Shown here: in pieces, positions 1 through 8,234 of the stretch
Layout of the letters: the number at the start of each line of letters is the position of its first letter
Numbering within the stretch: the first letter of the stretch is position 1
Origin: Fimbriimonadaceae bacterium
Lineage (GTDB): Bacteria > Armatimonadota > Fimbriimonadia > Fimbriimonadales > Fimbriimonadaceae
Direction of reading: 5' to 3'
Length of the DNA: 64,000 nucleotides
Assembly: GCA_022843485.1 (NCBI GenBank)
Contig: JALHNM010000001.1
Location: forward strand, 310,001-374,000
Made by a program: the position numbers and the translations under genes
Notes under the pieces: generated by a model
The model's input: the letters and a program-made list of their open reading frames with translations, nothing else
Told to the model about the DNA's origin: nothing
Databases searched by the model: none

Positions 1-548
1 GTGGTATGACAGATCGATTACTAGTTGTTGCATGGAACCGAGTCGTGACGATGTCCGCTGAAGACAAGATTGTTCGCGCGCTGCAGCTCTTGCACTCTGA
101 TATTGTCGATCTCAAGGCTCTTCAGCCGGATGGAAATGCCTCTCGCGGATTCTTGGCGTACGTGCTTGTGCAAGAAAGCGATGGTTCCCGCTACCCGATT
201 GGCTCTTACGGCGACGGCATGAAGCGATTGCTTGGACTGGCCCTCCTGGTGGCTAGTCTGCGGGACGACCTCTTGCTGGTCGATGAGATCGATACGGGGT
301 TGCACTACAGTGTGTTGCCCGAAATGTGGAAGCTTTTAGTCCTTGGGGCCACAGACGCAAATTTTCAGGTAGTCGCTACGACCCACAGCTGGGATTGTAT
401 CGACGGGCTCCGAGAGTTTATGCTTCGAAATCCCGAATATGCCGACACCGTGGCGGTGCACAAGGTGATCGCCGGGCAGAACATGGCCGTCTCGTTCACG
501 GGAGAGGATCTCGTCTTAGCCTTAAAAGGCGGAGTGGAGCTACGCTAG
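1..548 (+). CDS. AAA/ABC-type ATPase, 3' part (OLD-like)
   Basis: The reading frame is open from the window edge to the stop at 546-548, so the gene very probably begins upstream; the first in-frame ATG at 6 is unlikely to be the true start. The visible 180 residues are the C-terminal half of an ABC-type AAA ATPase of the AAA_15/AAA_21 kind. They hold a signature-like SYGDG (residues 67-71 from that ATG), a Walker B LLLVDEIDTGLH (89-100) with a D-E pair, and an H-loop TTHS (125-128). Such ATPases regulate a TOPRIM nuclease in OLD, Gabija and PARIS anti-phage systems. The next gene starts on the base after this stop and encodes a TOPRIM-like protein, which supports a two-component system. Hand-counted lines give about 50-58% GC, lower than the chromosome to the right, which suggests transfer. 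The Walker A motif lies outside the window. Confidence 0.8.
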   Translation, partial: GMTDRLLVVAWNRVVTMSAEDKIVRALQLLHSDIVDLKALQPDGNASRGFLAYVLVQESDGSRYPIGSYGDGMKRLLGLALLVASLRDDLLLVDEIDTGLHYSVLPEMWKLLVLGATDANFQVVATTHSWDCIDGLREFMLRNPEYADTVAVHKVIAGQNMAVSFTGEDLVLALKGGVELR

Positions 549-1259
549 ATGACCTTCGATGGTCGGATTTTGGTCGAGGGGAGTACAGACCGTCACGTCT
601 TGCACGCTCTGCTAACCCGCGAGTTCAGCCAGCGCGGGTGCAGCCTTCGGAAAGGAGTCAACGATGTCCCAAATGGAGAGCGAAGTTCGGAGGTTCTGAT
701 CGCAATCCCAAGGGAACTCGATGGGGAGGCTGACGGCGATAGTGGTGTCATCAAGGTCATTGGACTTCAGGTTCTTACCGCAGAGGTTCCAACCGCATTC
801 GTTGTGGACGCGGATCTCGACACTGGTGTGTCCAGAAGATGGGAATCCATAAAGTCCAAGCTCAAGAAGGCCGACTTTACCGAATCCTTGCCCGAAGAGA
901 TGCCGACAGGCGGGTTCGTAGGCACGAAGGTGGCAGGTTCGGTGCCCATCGGAGTCTGGATCATGCCTGACAATCTCAAGCCAGGGACGTTAGAGACGTT
1001 CCTCTCTCGCCTCGTTGTGTCGGATGACGGACTGTTCGAACATGCGCGTCAATCGACCGAGAAGGCTGTCGGTCTAGGCGCCAAGTTTTCTCCCAATCAT
1101 ACAGACAAGGCAAACCTTTACTGCTGGCTTGCTTGGCAGAGACCCCCAGGGCTTCCCTTTGGACAGGCGGTAACGAAGGGATACTTCTCCCAAATCGATG
1201 ATCCGCTCGCAAAGTCCTTCCTCGAGTGGTGCCTGAGAGTGTTCTTCCCCGGCAGCTGA
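549..1259 (+). CDS. DUF3226 TOPRIM-like protein, partner of the upstream ATPase
   Basis: This 236-residue protein matches the DUF3226 pattern as I remember it. It opens with ILVEGSTDRHVLHAL (E10, D14), the usual TOPRIM acidic start. A second acidic strand FVVDADLD follows (D87, D89, D91), then the family-typical GVWIMPDN, a KANLYCWLAWQ segment and a C-terminal FLEWCL region. TOPRIM folds bind metal and cleave or join nucleic acid, and E10, D87 and D89 are the candidate ligands. The ATG directly follows the ATPase stop, so the two are translationally linked. DUF4435 TOPRIM proteins pair with AAA_15 ATPases in PARIS and RloB-like ones in AbiL; this looks like an analogous pair, but nuclease or defence activity is inference. 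No signal peptide or membrane segment is visible. Confidence 0.8.
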   Translation: MTFDGRILVEGSTDRHVLHALLTREFSQRGCSLRKGVNDVPNGERSSEVLIAIPRELDGEADGDSGVIKVIGLQVLTAEVPTAFVVDADLDTGVSRRWESIKSKLKKADFTESLPEEMPTGGFVGTKVAGSVPIGVWIMPDNLKPGTLETFLSRLVVSDDGLFEHARQSTEKAVGLGAKFSPNHTDKANLYCWLAWQRPPGLPFGQAVTKGYFSQIDDPLAKSFLEWCLRVFFPGS

Positions 1260-1292
1260 GATACGATCCGTCCGGACGACGCTGTCCGTTAA

Positions 1293-2249
1293 TCATTCGG
1301 CGCTGAAGGGGCGGACGTGTGCCTTTGCCTGCAGTTCCTCGACCAGCGTTCGATTGCCCATCCGGGTGCCGTCGGTGGTTGCGGTTGCGGCGCCGGCGGC
1401 GGTTCCGAGGCGGAGCGCCTCGGGGAGCGGCAGCCCTCGCTCGAGGCCGCAGAGGAACCCACCGATGAGCGAGTCCCCACTCCCGATCGTGCTCCTGGCC
1501 TCGACGGGGATCGGGCTGGCGACGAACTCTCCGTCCGCACCGACGGCGACGGCCCCTTCGGCCCCCAGGCTCACGATGGCGACGGGGTCGGGCGCCCCGC
1601 CCGCGGATTGACGCTCTCGAAGCGCCCTGGCCGCGGCGAGGGCGTGTCCCGTCGTCGTGACGGGTGCCCCCAGGAACCGGGCCGCCTCGTTCGCGTTCGG
1701 CTTGACGAGGGAGGGCCCCGCTTGGAGCCCCTCGACGAACGGGATCCCGTCCGCATCGAGCACCCAGGGCACCCCGTTTGAGCGGGCCATCTCCCCAAGG
1801 ACTCGGTAGGCGAAGTCGGGGAGGCCGGGCGGGAGCGACCCCCCGACCGCGAGCCAGCCGCACCGGGGGAGCCAGGCGGCGACGCGGGACAGGAGCGTCT
1901 CCCAGGCCAGGCCGTCGATGGGCGGCCCAGGGTCGCTGAAAGCGGTCGGCGGGCGTCCCGATCCGTCCTCCACGCTGACGTTGGTCCGGGTCTCAGCGTC
2001 GATTTCCACGAAGTCGTGTTGCACGCCTTGGCGGTCGAGCACGGCCCGGACGAAGGCCCCGGTCTGGCCGCCCAAGAACCCCGTCGCGACCGTTCGGCCC
2101 CCAAGTTCGGCGACCATCCGCGAGAGGTTGACGCCCTTGCCGCCGGCGTCGGTCTCGGTGCGCACGACCCGGTTCGTGTCGAAGGGACGGAGGCCCTCGA
2201 CGAAGACCGTGTGGTCGACGGCGGGGTTGAGGGTGACCGTCAGGATCAC
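1293..2249 (-). CDS. fruK: 1-phosphofructokinase-type PfkB-family sugar kinase
   Basis: This cytoplasmic ribokinase/PfkB-fold kinase of 318 residues has the usual length for FruK/LacC proteins. The N-terminus ILTVTLNPAVDHT and the GGKGVN motif (36-41) are typical of hexose-phosphate kinases of the FruK/LacC branch. GSGDS (256-260) carries the catalytic aspartate D259, in place of the common GAGDS. Expected reaction: ATP-dependent phosphorylation of fructose 1-phosphate or tagatose 6-phosphate to a bisphosphate. The start is GTG at 2249, overlapping the pfkA stop by four bases (GTGA), so the two kinases form one operon with coupled translation. No PTS fructose transporter is nearby, so the exact substrate cannot be fixed from context. 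Confidence 0.88.
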   Translation of the reverse strand: MILTVTLNPAVDHTVFVEGLRPFDTNRVVRTETDAGGKGVNLSRMVAELGGRTVATGFLGGQTGAFVRAVLDRQGVQHDFVEIDAETRTNVSVEDGSGRPPTAFSDPGPPIDGLAWETLLSRVAAWLPRCGWLAVGGSLPPGLPDFAYRVLGEMARSNGVPWVLDADGIPFVEGLQAGPSLVKPNANEAARFLGAPVTTTGHALAAARALRERQSAGGAPDPVAIVSLGAEGAVAVGADGEFVASPIPVEARSTIGSGDSLIGGFLCGLERGLPLPEALRLGTAAGAATATTDGTRMGNRTLVEELQAKAHVRPFSAE

Positions 2250-3208
2250 AGGGCCATCACGTCCACGAGCAGCAGCTTGTCCGGGTCGACCGTCCGCTCA
2301 GTGCTCAGCACGTAACTCAGGGGGTGGGTGACGAGCTTGCCCCCGTCGACGCCCACCATCTCGCCGCTGAAGCCGCTGATGAGCCGGTTCGCGGCGTGGG
2401 CGCCGAGGCGAAGGGCCAGGACGCGGTCGAAGGCGGTCGGGCTCCCGCCGCGTTGCATGTGGCCGAGCACGAGGTAGCGGGCCTCGAACCCGGTGTTCAC
2501 CTGGATGAAGTCCTTTACGTCGCTGGCCCTCGCCGCGCCCTCGGCGACGACGATGATCGAGCTGCGCTTCCCCCGGGTGTGCATCTGCTTGAGGCTCTCG
2601 CAAATCTCGAGCAGCGAGTAGGGCATCTCGGGGATGAGGACGGCCTCGGCTCCGCTCGAAAGGGCGACCTCAAGGGCGATGAACCCGTTCGCCCGGCCCA
2701 TGACCTCGATCACGAAGACGCGCTCGTGGCTATAGGCGGTGTCGCGAACCTTGTCGATCGCATCCAGCGCGGTGTTGACGGCGGTGTCGAACCCGATCGA
2801 GAAGTCCGAACCCGAGATGTCGTTGTCGATCGACCCGGGGATGCCGACGACGGGGAAGGAGAACTCTTCGTGCAGGGCTTTGGCGCCGGTGAGGGAGCCG
2901 TCCCCCCCGATGACGACGAGGCCCTCGACCTCGTGCCGCCGGAGGTTCTCGACCGCCAGGGCCCGGCCCTCCGGCGTGCGGAAGGCTTTAGACCGGGCCG
3001 TGCGTAGGATCGTGCCGCCTTCGTCGATGATCCCGCCGACGTCCTTCGAGCCCATGTCCCAGTGCTCGTCCTCGATGACGCCCTGCCAGCCGTGGAGGAA
3101 TCCGGTGACCCGGACGCCCCGCCCCAGGGCGGCCCTGACGACGGCGCGCACGGCCGCGTTCATCCCCGGCGAGTCGCCGCCGCTCGTGATGAGTCCGATC
3201 CTCTTCAC
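2246..3208 (-). CDS. pfkA: ATP-dependent 6-phosphofructokinase
   Basis: This 320-residue PfkA catalyses the committed glycolytic step, fructose 6-phosphate to fructose 1,6-bisphosphate. GGDSPG (10-15) and GGDGS (101-105) form the nucleotide site, and PGSIDND (124-130) carries the catalytic aspartate D128. Glycine rather than Asp in GGDGS, and glycine rather than Lys before SIDND, mark the ATP-using rather than the pyrophosphate-using type. RxxxLGHMQRGGSP near the C-terminal third is the substrate-binding loop. GTG at 3208 is preceded by a strong AAGGAGGG. The gene is first in an operon with fruK, and a perfect hairpin just upstream separates it from the tfoX-like gene. Confidence 0.95.
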   Translation of the reverse strand: MKRIGLITSGGDSPGMNAAVRAVVRAALGRGVRVTGFLHGWQGVIEDEHWDMGSKDVGGIIDEGGTILRTARSKAFRTPEGRALAVENLRRHEVEGLVVIGGDGSLTGAKALHEEFSFPVVGIPGSIDNDISGSDFSIGFDTAVNTALDAIDKVRDTAYSHERVFVIEVMGRANGFIALEVALSSGAEAVLIPEMPYSLLEICESLKQMHTRGKRSSIIVVAEGAARASDVKDFIQVNTGFEARYLVLGHMQRGGSPTAFDRVLALRLGAHAANRLISGFSGEMVGVDGGKLVTHPLSYVLSTERTVDPDKLLLVDVMAL

Positions 3209-3227
3209 TGGCCCTCCTTCAAACGCG

Positions 3228-3257
3228 CGTCGGGGCCCCTTGAGGGGGGCCCCGACG
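3228..3257 (-). terminator. Hairpin terminator after the TfoX-N gene
   Basis: A perfect 12-bp inverted repeat (CGTCGGGGCCCC and its complement) with a 6-base loop lies 30 bases past the stop of the gene ending at 3288 and 20 bases before pfkA. It would end the upstream transcript. No strong U-tract follows. Confidence 0.6.
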
Positions 3258-3287
3258 ACGTCCCGTGACCGACTTTACCTGGGCGCT

Positions 3288-3620
3288 TCAGTGGACGACG
3301 TGGCCCGATGCGTAGGCCGCGCTCTTGTGAACCCAGGAGCAGAACGAGTCGTAGTTGTCGAGGATGGTGCTCGGCATCCGGACGTACTCGCGCATCGGGT
3401 CGGCGCCGGGGTTCGCCCGGAGCGGCTCGGCGCCTTCGAGGCGCATGGCCTCTTCGAAGTCCTGGGGCGAGAGCTTGAGACCGATGTCCTCGTCGACTAG
3501 GTACGCGAACATCTTCTCGCCCGAGTAGATGGCCATGCCGTTGAACATGCGCCGGGCTCGAACGTCCAGGCCCTCGGCCGCCTTCATCATCTGCTCGTAA
3601 CGTAAGGGCCGGTACACCAT
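3288..3620 (-). CDS. TfoX N-terminal domain protein
   Basis: This is a 110-residue protein made of a TfoX_N (Sxy-like) domain alone. The segment RRMFNGMAIYSGEKMFAYLVDEDIGLKL has the domain hallmarks: an arginine and MF(N/G)G turn, then a strand pair ending in a conserved K-L. The start is ATG at 3620 with a clear GGAGGG ribosome site; a longer frame continues upstream but overlaps the next gene antisense-like and lacks family similarity. In gamma-proteobacteria TfoX activates competence with a second C-terminal domain, which is absent here. Stand-alone TfoX_N proteins are common and mostly uncharacterised, so a competence role should not be assumed. Confidence 0.8.
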   Translation of the reverse strand: MVYRPLRYEQMMKAAEGLDVRARRMFNGMAIYSGEKMFAYLVDEDIGLKLSPQDFEEAMRLEGAEPLRANPGADPMREYVRMPSTILDNYDSFCSWVHKSAAYASGHVVH

Positions 3621-3742
3621 AGGATGAACCCTCCGTCGCCATGGGCCACCGTCCCGTGCCGGGCAGGCCCTCGACGACCCCTGAGGTTCGTCGATGATAC
3701 CCGGTTCCCGCCCAGCCCGTTCCGCACGGACCCGCGGGGGCC

Positions 3743-5059
3743 CTAGTCGTCGAACCGCTCGGGGAAAAGGCCGTACTTGACGAGGGTCTGGTGGACAGGG
3801 GCGTCGACGACGTCCTGGTTCTGGTACTCGAGCGCAGAGACCACCCCCTCGCCCGGCCGGAACGTCCCGCAATCGCGGCTGTGGACAAAGAGCGAGCCCC
3901 CCGACTTGCGCCAAGCCTTGAGCAGCGCTTCGTAGGCTTCGCCCATGCGGGAGTCGCGCACCGCCTCGGCGAAGAGGGGGGCGAGGTCGGGGTCGGACGT
4001 CTGGAGCACCGCCCCGCCGCTCGAAGACAGGAGCAAGAGCCGGTGCTTGGCGGCGAGGGCGGCGAAGGCCCGGAGCCGGTCGGTGACCGGCCCCTCGATC
4101 TCGGCCTTGAGGGCGGGGAAGACCGCGTCGAGCCCGTCGGCCTGGGCCTTCGCCTTGAAGCCAGGGTCCGTGAGGCCCGGGCCGAAGACCGGCTCGACGG
4201 CGATGGCGTCGAAGTCGCGGTACGCCTCGTCCGCCTCCAGCAGGCGCGTGGCCCGCTCGACGTCGCCGAACGGCAGCGAGAGCACCCGGACCACCCGGTC
4301 TGCGCGCCCGAACGCACGCGTGAACCAGCCGGTCTGTCGACGCGCGAGGGCGACGCCGCCGTCCGGCTGCCTCCAGGCTTGGTCCCCCGATTCGACGAGG
4401 ACGGTGAGGGTGGGTTTGAGCCCTTCGGCCAGCCGCCGGGCTTGGGCCTCGACCTGGGCCTGCGTGAGCGAGGTCGGAAGCGTGACCCAGGGGTCGCTGA
4501 CCTTCTCGTTCGCGAGGGCGACGACACGGTCGAACGCCCCAGGCAAGCCCCCGGCGGGCGGCGTCGAGACCGAACTCCCTCGAGGGCCGGTCGTCCAGCT
4601 CGCGAAACGAATGGCCCGGTAGAGGCTCATCCGCTGAAGGAACACGGGGTGGAAAGGCTGGCTCTCGTACGACGCGGCGAACCCGGGCATGACGAAGCGC
4701 AGGTTCGAGGGCTGGCCGGACTTCACGACGAGGCGCACCCCGCCTGGCCCGACGGTGACCGTCATCCGTCCAGCGGCCCGATCCTTCACGGTCCCATCGA
4801 GCTCCACTGCGATGTCGGCGGTGCCGTCCCACAACAGGGTGTAGTCGCCCGCGGGGATCTTTCCGCCCGCGGCCGCGCCGAACTCCCAGCGACCGTCGCT
4901 CGGGCTACCGGCTCGGCCGGGATGGGCGGCCACGAGGTCGACGAACGGCCACTGGGTCGAACCGGGGCCGAGCGGGGCGAGGTTCGTCCCGACGATAGGG
5001 AGCCGGGACTGGTCTTGCGCAGCCAGGGCCAGCGCGAGGAGGGCGACGGTAAGGCTCAT
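3743..5059 (-). CDS. Secreted protein, divergent glycosidase-like barrel
   Basis: A 438-residue exported protein. The start is taken at ATG 5059 because it opens directly into a signal peptide (SLTVALLALALAAQ) that fits cleavage after AQ; the longer frame adds a basic, non-hydrophobic leader. Segments such as LRFVMPGFAASYESQPFHPVFL and the following alternation of strands and helices (DPWVTLPTSLTQ, LTVLVESGDQAW) resemble a little-studied family sometimes labelled cellulose-binding or endoglucanase-like, as I recall it. No catalytic acid pair can be named with confidence. It stands alone between the tfoX-like gene and the divergent VOC gene. Function is unassigned; polysaccharide binding or cleavage is only a suggestion. 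Confidence 0.65.
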   Translation of the reverse strand: MSLTVALLALALAAQDQSRLPIVGTNLAPLGPGSTQWPFVDLVAAHPGRAGSPSDGRWEFGAAAGGKIPAGDYTLLWDGTADIAVELDGTVKDRAAGRMTVTVGPGGVRLVVKSGQPSNLRFVMPGFAASYESQPFHPVFLQRMSLYRAIRFASWTTGPRGSSVSTPPAGGLPGAFDRVVALANEKVSDPWVTLPTSLTQAQVEAQARRLAEGLKPTLTVLVESGDQAWRQPDGGVALARRQTGWFTRAFGRADRVVRVLSLPFGDVERATRLLEADEAYRDFDAIAVEPVFGPGLTDPGFKAKAQADGLDAVFPALKAEIEGPVTDRLRAFAALAAKHRLLLLSSSGGAVLQTSDPDLAPLFAEAVRDSRMGEAYEALLKAWRKSGGSLFVHSRDCGTFRPGEGVVSALEYQNQDVVDAPVHQTLVKYGLFPERFDD

Positions 5060-5136
5060 GGGCACATTCTGCCCGGTCGGCCCCTTCGACCCAGGCCGAG
5101 GGGAACGCCGCACCGGGAGTAAGGATTCAGACGCGC

Positions 5137-6084
5137 GTGAGCATCCTCGGATTGCACCACGTGACCGCGATGAGCGGCGACCCCCAGAGGAACGCGGAGT
5201 TCTACGCTGGGCTCCTAGGGTTGCGGCTCGTCAAGGTGACCGTCAACTACGACGACCCCGGGACCTACCATCTGTACTACGGCGACGCCGTCGGCTCCCC
5301 GGGGAGCGCGATGACCTTCTTCCCCTGGCCCTCGGCCTATCGGGGCCGCCGGGGCACGGGCCAAGTGGGCGTCACGGCCTTCTCCGTGCCAGTGGGAGCG
5401 CTCGACTTCTGGGCCGACCGTCTTCAGGCCCGAGGGGTCGAGGCGGCGCAGACATCCCGGTTCGGCGAGTCGGGGCTGGCCTTCAGCGACCCCGACGGGC
5501 TGGCCCTTGAGATCGTGGGGACGGTCGATGACCCCCGCACACCCTGGGTCACGGACGAGGTCGAGGAGGCGGTGGCCGTGCGCGGGTTCCATTCCGTCGC
5601 GCTGCTCTCGGCCGACCCGGGAGCCTCCGGCCGGTTTCTCGTCGAGACGATGGGGTTCGTCGAGGCCGGGCACGAGGGCGATAGGGTCAGGTTTCGACTC
5701 GATCCCGCCGTCCCGGGGGGCACGGTCGAGATCGTCGAGGCGGCAGGTCTTGGGCCGGGCCGGATGGGTGTAGGAACCGTCCACCACGTCGCGTGGAGGC
5801 TCCGAGACGACGCCTCGCAAGCTGAGTGGCTCCAGCGGTTGCGGGATGCGGGGCACGGCGTCACTCCGGTCCAAGACCGGACATACTTCCGCAGCGTGTA
5901 CTTCCGCGAACCGGGGACGGTGCTGTACGAGTTGGCGACGGACGGGCCTGGCTTTGCCGTGGACGAACCGCTGGAGTCGCTCGGCGGGGCGCTCGTACTC
6001 CCGGCCCACCTCGAACAGGCACGCGGCCAGATCGGGGGTCGCTTGCCAGCCTTCACGACCCCGGCGGGGGTGCGCTTCCCGTGA
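5137..6084 (+). CDS. Ring-cleaving dioxygenase, VOC family (MhqO/MhqE-like)
   Basis: A 315-residue protein with two vicinal-oxygen-chelate (glyoxalase fold) modules. The first begins LGLHHVTAMSGDPQRNAEFYAGLLGLRLVKVTVNYDDP, the second RGFHSVALLSADPGASGRFL. The pattern VNYDDPGTYHLYYGD and SAMTFFPWP is characteristic of the MhqO/MhqE/YkcA group from Bacillus. Expected role: iron-dependent cleavage of hydroquinone or catechol rings, with ligands at H7/H8 and matching His/Glu positions in the second half. GTG at 5137 is used. Its stop overlaps the downstream hydrolase start by four bases (GTGA), as in mhqED and mhqNOP pairing in Bacillus, where the genes resist quinones. No MhqR-like repressor is next to it. 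Confidence 0.85.
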   Translation: MSILGLHHVTAMSGDPQRNAEFYAGLLGLRLVKVTVNYDDPGTYHLYYGDAVGSPGSAMTFFPWPSAYRGRRGTGQVGVTAFSVPVGALDFWADRLQARGVEAAQTSRFGESGLAFSDPDGLALEIVGTVDDPRTPWVTDEVEEAVAVRGFHSVALLSADPGASGRFLVETMGFVEAGHEGDRVRFRLDPAVPGGTVEIVEAAGLGPGRMGVGTVHHVAWRLRDDASQAEWLQRLRDAGHGVTPVQDRTYFRSVYFREPGTVLYELATDGPGFAVDEPLESLGGALVLPAHLEQARGQIGGRLPAFTTPAGVRFP

Positions 6085-6692
6085 GCTTTACCCACGTCTT
6101 CCGGCCCGGGGCCTCGGGGTGGACGCTCCTGCTCCTTCATGGGACGGGCGGCGACGAGACGCAACTGGTCGGGCTCGGCGAGGCGCTGGCCCCGGACGCG
6201 GCGTTGCTCAGCCCGCTCGGGAAGGTTCGCGAAGGATCGGCCCCCCGCTGGTTCCGGCGGCTCGCCGAGGGGGTGTTCGACCACGAGGACCTCGTGGCCC
6301 GCACCCACGAGCTCGCGGACTGGCTTCCCGTCGCCCAGGCTGAGCACGGTTTCGACCCGGCGAGGCTCGTCGCGGTCGGCTATTCCAACGGCGCGACGAC
6401 GGCGGGGGCCATGATGCTCCTGCGGCCGGGGGTGCTTCGGGGTGCGTTCCTGCTGCGGCCAAGCGTGCCGTTCGTGCCCGCGGAACCGGTCGAGCTCGGC
6501 GGGACGTCGGTGCTGTTGGCGGGCGGGCGGCGGGACACGGTGGTCGCCCCTCGGCTCACGGACGAGATGGCCGCCCTCCTTCAGGGTTCAGGGGCGGACG
6601 TGACGGTCGCTTGGGCGGAAGGGGGTCACGAGATCCTTCCCAGCGATCTGGCCGCGGGCCGCTCCTGGCTCAATGCACTGGTCACGGGTTGA
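6081..6692 (+). CDS. Alpha/beta hydrolase, MhqD-like carboxylesterase
   Basis: A 203-residue alpha/beta hydrolase of the phospholipase/carboxylesterase type. LLLHGTGGDE forms the oxyanion-hole loop, VGYSNGAT holds the nucleophile serine, GRRDTVVAP carries the acid, and EGGHEI the histidine. The start is GTG at 6081, overlapping the stop of the VOC dioxygenase; the reading frame is open far upstream but only this start gives a family-length protein. The pair dioxygenase-hydrolase mirrors Bacillus MhqE-MhqD, in which the esterase would act on ring-cleavage products. The 3' end overlaps the convergent aldehyde dehydrogenase gene by 11 bases. Confidence 0.85.
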   Translation: MSFTHVFRPGASGWTLLLLHGTGGDETQLVGLGEALAPDAALLSPLGKVREGSAPRWFRRLAEGVFDHEDLVARTHELADWLPVAQAEHGFDPARLVAVGYSNGATTAGAMMLLRPGVLRGAFLLRPSVPFVPAEPVELGGTSVLLAGGRRDTVVAPRLTDEMAALLQGSGADVTVAWAEGGHEILPSDLAAGRSWLNALVTG

Positions 6693-8094
6693 TCTGGACG
6701 GTCTTGACCTCGGTGTAGAAGTCCCGGGCGGCGGGGCCCTGTTCGCGAGTCCCCGAGCTCGAGCCCTTGACTCCGCCGAACGGGGCGTGGGGGTCGACGC
6801 CGGTCGTATCGGCGTTGACCCGCACCATCCCGGCCTCGATCTCGCCGGCGTAGCGTAGGGCGAGGGCAAGGTCGCGGGTGAACAGGCTGGCCGAGAGTCC
6901 GTACGGGCTGGCGTTGGCGAGGGCCACGGCGTGGTCGAGGTCTTCGGCCTCCTCGAGGGCGAGCACGGGCCCGAACAGCTCCTCTGTCAGGATCGGGTCG
7001 CCCGGTGGCAGGGCGTCGATGAGGGTGGGGGCGACCCCGAACCCCGGGGCACCGGCGGGGGCCTGGTAGGTGACCCTCCCCCCGGTCTGGGCGACGGCGG
7101 CGTGAAGGCGGTCTCGCGAGGCTTCCGAAACGACCGGGCCGACAGCCGTGGCCGGGTCGCTCGGCAGGCCGACCGGGAGGGCCTCGATCGCCGTCGCCAG
7201 CGCGGCCTGGAACTCCCGGACGACTGGCCGCTCAACGATCACCCGGCTTGTCGCCGTGCACTTTTGCCCGGCGAACCGCATCGCCCCGCTCGCGACCAGG
7301 CTGGCGGCGAGGCCCAGGTCGGCGTCACGCATCACGATGGCGGGGTTCTTTCCACCCATTTCGGTCTGAACCTTCACCGATCCCCTCTGGGCGCACGCCA
7401 CCGCCACTCGCGTGCCGACCTCGGCCGAACCGGTGAAGCTGACCCCGCGGACGGCAGGGTGGGCGACGAGCGCGGCCCCTGTCTCGCCCGCCCCGAACAC
7501 GACGTTGAACACGCCCGGCGGAAGGTGCGTGGACGTTTCGGCCAAGAGGTCTGCACAGAGGACGGACTCCTCGGAGGGCTTGAGCACGACGGCGTTCCCT
7601 AGGGCGAGAGCGGGGGCGGCCTTCCACAGGGGGATCGCGAGGGGGAAGTTCCAGGGTGTGACGAGGCCGACCACGCCGAGCGGTTGGCGGACGCTGTACT
7701 GGAGGGCCCCGGCGGCCTGGGACGGGATGACCTCGCCGCTCGGACGGACGGCCTCGCCCGCGAAGTACCGGAGGAGGGCCACGCAGCGCCCGACTTCGCC
7801 CCTGGCTTCACCGATCGGCTTCCCGACTTCGCGGACGATGGCCTGGGCGAGCTCCTCGGCACGCCCCTGGATCGCGGCGGCCCATCCGGTCAGGGCCTCC
7901 GCCCGGGCGGGGCCGGGGAGCGCTGCCCACGGGATCTGGGCGTGCCAGGCGGCCTCGACGGCCCGGTGGACGTCCTCGGCGGTGCCGGTCGGGGCTTCGG
8001 CGACGAGGGTCGAGGGCTCGGAGGGGTCGATGGAGCGCAGCGCCCCCGTGCCCGCCCCCGCTCGTTCCCCGCCGATCCAGTGCTGCAGCCTCAT
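6682..8094 (-). CDS. NAD(P)-dependent aldehyde dehydrogenase
   Basis: A 470-residue ALDH-superfamily enzyme. TPWNFPL (146-152) and LKPSE (171-175) form the cofactor site, GSAEVG (222-227) the Rossmann turn, E245 in EMGGKN the general base and C279 in GQKCTATSR the nucleophile. The start is ATG 8094; the frame extends 50 codons upstream but that stretch lacks family similarity and runs toward the divergent gene. The sequence resembles succinate-semialdehyde, ketoglutarate-semialdehyde and benzaldehyde dehydrogenases, so the substrate is open. It may process aldehydes from the neighbouring ring-cleavage pair, which is inference from proximity only, as the genes converge and overlap by 11 bases. 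Confidence 0.9.
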   Translation of the reverse strand: MRLQHWIGGERAGAGTGALRSIDPSEPSTLVAEAPTGTAEDVHRAVEAAWHAQIPWAALPGPARAEALTGWAAAIQGRAEELAQAIVREVGKPIGEARGEVGRCVALLRYFAGEAVRPSGEVIPSQAAGALQYSVRQPLGVVGLVTPWNFPLAIPLWKAAPALALGNAVVLKPSEESVLCADLLAETSTHLPPGVFNVVFGAGETGAALVAHPAVRGVSFTGSAEVGTRVAVACAQRGSVKVQTEMGGKNPAIVMRDADLGLAASLVASGAMRFAGQKCTATSRVIVERPVVREFQAALATAIEALPVGLPSDPATAVGPVVSEASRDRLHAAVAQTGGRVTYQAPAGAPGFGVAPTLIDALPPGDPILTEELFGPVLALEEAEDLDHAVALANASPYGLSASLFTRDLALALRYAGEIEAGMVRVNADTTGVDPHAPFGGVKGSSSGTREQGPAARDFYTEVKTVQINP

Positions 8095-8234
8095 GGTCGA
8101 GGTAGAGGCTACCTGGTCAAGCTTCTGGGCCGTGAGTGAACCTCTGGGCGGGTTCGGCGTCTGGGCTAACATCGGGGAACCGGTGGCCCGGGGGAGTCGG
8201 TAGACCCAAGGGCGACCGATACCAGGAGACGACG

